A stretch of DNA of 7,450 nucleotides from an uncultured Rhodanobacter sp. (GTDB taxonomy: Bacteria > Pseudomonadota > Gammaproteobacteria > Xanthomonadales > Rhodanobacteraceae), in assembly GCA_903827735.1 (NCBI GenBank), contig CAIKJM010000109.1, forward strand, positions 1 to 7,450. Direction: 5' to 3'. Below are positions 5,634-7,450 of this stretch, piece by piece. The position numbers and the translations under genes were made by a program. The first letter of the stretch is position 1, and each line of letters opens with the position of its first letter. A model generated the notes under the pieces. The model was not told the origin of the DNA. It searched no databases and saw only the letters and a list, made by a program, of their open reading frames with translations.

Positions 5634-5951
5634 CTACTTTGCGCGCGGCCGAAACTCCAGCGGCATCGCTTCCGTTTTTACCGCAGCTGGCGGCTTTGTT
5701 CCGCAGGCGCCGCAGGTGCTGCACCCATCGCTGCAGTCGCCAGTAGCCTGCTTGGGCTGCAGTCGCCTGCCGAGACTCCGCAGCCAGCTGGCGCGACCCG
5801 GCTGGCTCAGACTGATAGATGCTGCAGCCAGCCAGCGATTGCTGACCTTGGGCGCCAGCTTGCGGATCACCACCAGCACGCTGATGAGCAAGACCACGCC
5901 GATCACCGCGTACTGCAAGAGCAGGCTCATGCCGACAGGGTTGGCGCTCAT
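5634..5951 (-). CDS. Small Cys-rich membrane protein coupled to feoB
   Basis: This 105-residue protein of unproved function is translated from the ATG that overlaps the feoB stop (ATGA, 5951-5948). GAGG eight bases upstream supports this start. One hydrophobic helix spans about residues 9-29 (SLLLQYAVIGVVLLISVLVV), followed at once by positive residues (R30, K31, K35, R39), suggesting a cytoplasmic C-terminal tail. The tail ends in a compact cluster of four cysteines, C73, C77, C80 and C83 (CSDGCSTCGAC), able to bind a metal or an Fe-S cluster. It recalls the FeoB-associated Cys-rich membrane proteins of other bacteria, and similar feoB-linked small proteins exist in Xanthomonadales. It lacks an evident winged-helix domain, so it is not a classical FeoC, though it occupies the feoC position. 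A role in assembly, iron sensing or regulation of FeoB is an inference. Confidence 0.85.
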   Translation of the reverse strand: MSANPVGMSLLLQYAVIGVVLLISVLVVIRKLAPKVSNRWLAAASISLSQPGRASWLRSLGRRLQPKQATGDCSDGCSTCGACGTKPPAAVKTEAMPLEFRPRAK

Positions 5952-7450
5952 GCGAAAAGCCTCGCAATCTGGTACGTCAGCAGAGACGCCACATAGGCCA
6001 CGACAAACATGTAGCCAAAGGAAATCCCCACGTTGCGCCACGAGTGGGTCTCGCGGCGGATCACCGCCAGCGTCGACATGCACTGCGGCGCAAAGGCAAA
6101 CCACACCATCAGCGACAGCGCGCTGGCGACGGAAAAATTGGCTGCCAGGGCGTGTGCCAATCCGACCGTATTGGAATCACCGCCGACGGCATATACCGTC
6201 GCCAGCGCGGCCACCGCCGTCTCGCGCGCAGCGAAGGCCGGAATTAGCGACAGGCTGATCTGCCAGTTGAATCCCAGCGGCGCAAAAATGTATTGCAGGT
6301 AGTGGCCCATATAACCGGCGATGCTGTAGTCGATGGCCGGCCCGGTAGCGCCCGCCGGGGGCCCCGGAAAGGTCGATATCGCCCACATGATGATGGTCAG
6401 CGCCAGGATCACGCCGGTCAGCCGTTTCAGGAAGATCGACGCGCGCTCCCACAGGCCGATGGCGATATCGCGCGGCTTGGGCATGCGGTACGACGGCAGT
6501 TCCATCAGCAGCGCATGCTCGCTCTTGTCGCGGTGGATGCGTTTGATCACCCAGCCCACCGCCATGGCGCCGAGAATGCCGGCCGCGTAGAGCGCAAACA
6601 GCACCAGCCCCTGCAGATTGAAGACGCCCAGCACGTGGTGCATCGGTATGAACGCCCCGATCAGCAGTGCGTACACCGGTAGCCGCGCCGAGCAGGTCAT
6701 CAGCGGCGCCACCAGAATCGTGGCTAGGCGGTCGCGAGGATCCTGGATGCTGCGCGTGCCCATGATGCCGGGGATGGCGCAGGCGAAGCTCGACAGCAGC
6801 GGAATGAACGAGCGCCCCGTCAGTCCCACCGACATCATCAAGCGATCGAGCAGAAATGCTGCACGCGGCAGATAGCCGGACTCCTCCAGCAGCAGGATGA
6901 AGAAGAACAGCACCAGGATTTCCGGCAGAAAGCCGATCACCGTACCGATACCGCCGAACAGGCCGTCGACGACCAGGCTCTTGATGGGGCCGACCGGTAG
7001 GCTGGCCGCCGCGTGATCGCCGAGCCAGCCGAAGCCGTCGCCGATCAGATCCGTCATCGGCTTGCCCGCGGCATAAACGGCCTGAAATACCAGAAACATC
7101 ACCACGCCGAGAATCAGCAGGCCGAATACCGGGTGCAGCGCCCAGCGATCGAGCGCGTCGTCGAGCTCCGCCGTCTGCCGCGGCATGGACACCGTCGCCG
7201 CGAGAAGTTCACGTACCTGCACGTGCAGGTTGGCGCGGCTGGGGCCGTCGTCGATCGAAGCCGCCGCTGCAGCCGGCATTTCACCATCCACGCGCTCGAC
7301 CAGCGCGGCGGCGCCGCCGCGCTTTACGGCCACCGTCTCCACGACTGGAATACCCAGCCGGCGCTGGAGTTCAGGCACATCGATGACGATGCCGCGGCGG
7401 CGCGCCGCATCCATCATGTTCAGGGCGAGCACCACGGGCCGGCCCAGGCG
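5948..7450 (-). CDS. feoB: Ferrous iron transporter FeoB, C-terminal 500 residues (N-terminus beyond right edge)
   Basis: FeoB is the inner-membrane Fe(II) importer with a cytoplasmic N-terminal G-protein domain. The frame is open at the right edge, so the P-loop (G1), G2 and G3 motifs lie outside. The window begins just before the G4 guanine-specificity motif NMMD (7420-7409), in VVLALNMMD. The two Gate-type membrane halves follow: PEILVLFFFILLLEESGYLPRAAF, then GRSFIPLLSSFACAIPGIMGTRSI with the conserved membrane Cys, and APLMTCSARLPVYALLIGAF. The second half has AFAARETAVAALATVYAV and a terminal helix with FAPQCMSTLAVIRRE. Whole length is probably about 620 residues, shorter than the 773 of E. 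coli, with little after the last helix. The stop overlaps the start of the Cys-rich gene. A feoA gene would be expected further upstream but cannot be seen. A GTG at 7435 is internal, not the true start. Confidence 0.97.
   Translation of the reverse strand, partial: RLGRPVVLALNMMDAARRRGIVIDVPELQRRLGIPVVETVAVKRGGAAALVERVDGEMPAAAAASIDDGPSRANLHVQVRELLAATVSMPRQTAELDDALDRWALHPVFGLLILGVVMFLVFQAVYAAGKPMTDLIGDGFGWLGDHAAASLPVGPIKSLVVDGLFGGIGTVIGFLPEILVLFFFILLLEESGYLPRAAFLLDRLMMSVGLTGRSFIPLLSSFACAIPGIMGTRSIQDPRDRLATILVAPLMTCSARLPVYALLIGAFIPMHHVLGVFNLQGLVLFALYAAGILGAMAVGWVIKRIHRDKSEHALLMELPSYRMPKPRDIAIGLWERASIFLKRLTGVILALTIIMWAISTFPGPPAGATGPAIDYSIAGYMGHYLQYIFAPLGFNWQISLSLIPAFAARETAVAALATVYAVGGDSNTVGLAHALAANFSVASALSLMVWFAFAPQCMSTLAVIRRETHSWRNVGISFGYMFVVAYVASLLTYQIARLFA

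Noticed and set aside
5952..6104. Longer start for the Cys-rich protein inside feoB
   Set aside because: The upstream codons lie out of frame within the conserved end of FeoB. ATG 5951 has a Shine-Dalgarno and the classical ATGA coupling.

Overview
The window looks like chromosomal DNA from a GC-rich gammaproteobacterium. The best guess is the Xanthomonadales (Xanthomonas/Dyella/Rhodanobacter-like). This rests on the murJ-ribF-ileS order divergent from rpsT, the S20 and IleRS sequence style, and FeoB followed by a small Cys-rich membrane protein. The assignment is an inference from recalled family features, not from a search.

Layout. (1) Positions 5013 down to 1, minus strand, hold a housekeeping block: murJ (lipid II flippase), ribF (FAD synthetase/riboflavin kinase) and the N-terminal 514 codons of ileS (isoleucyl-tRNA synthetase), which runs off the left edge. 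(2) A complete type II toxin-antitoxin module, an AbrB/MazE-fold VapB antitoxin and a PIN-domain VapC toxin, sits in the same orientation between ribF and ileS. It has its own sigma70-like promoter with a perfect 7-bp inverted repeat lying across the -10. (3) Positions 5014-5264 are a divergent control region, with a strong promoter, leader and Shine-Dalgarno for rpsT (ribosomal protein S20, UUG start) on the plus strand. rpsT ends in a textbook intrinsic terminator. (4) Positions 7450 down to 5634, minus strand, hold the end of an iron-uptake operon: feoB (its N-terminal part lies beyond the right edge) and, joined by an ATGA overlap, a 105-residue membrane protein with a four-cysteine cluster. 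This pair converges on rpsT.

How it works together. The housekeeping genes serve cell-wall precursor export, flavin cofactors and translation. The Fe(II) pair is a separate transcription unit. The vapBC module is the accessory element: it interrupts a normally compact gene block, and no clear terminator or strong promoter is seen between vapC and ileS. Transcription from the autoregulated toxin-antitoxin promoter may therefore feed an essential synthetase gene.

I saw no tRNA or rRNA genes, CRISPR arrays, insertion sequences or attachment sites. Almost all other open frames are shadows of these genes, including one of 539 codons antisense to ileS. No wholly new system is evident. The points most worth following are the placement and control of vapBC and the Cys-rich FeoB partner.
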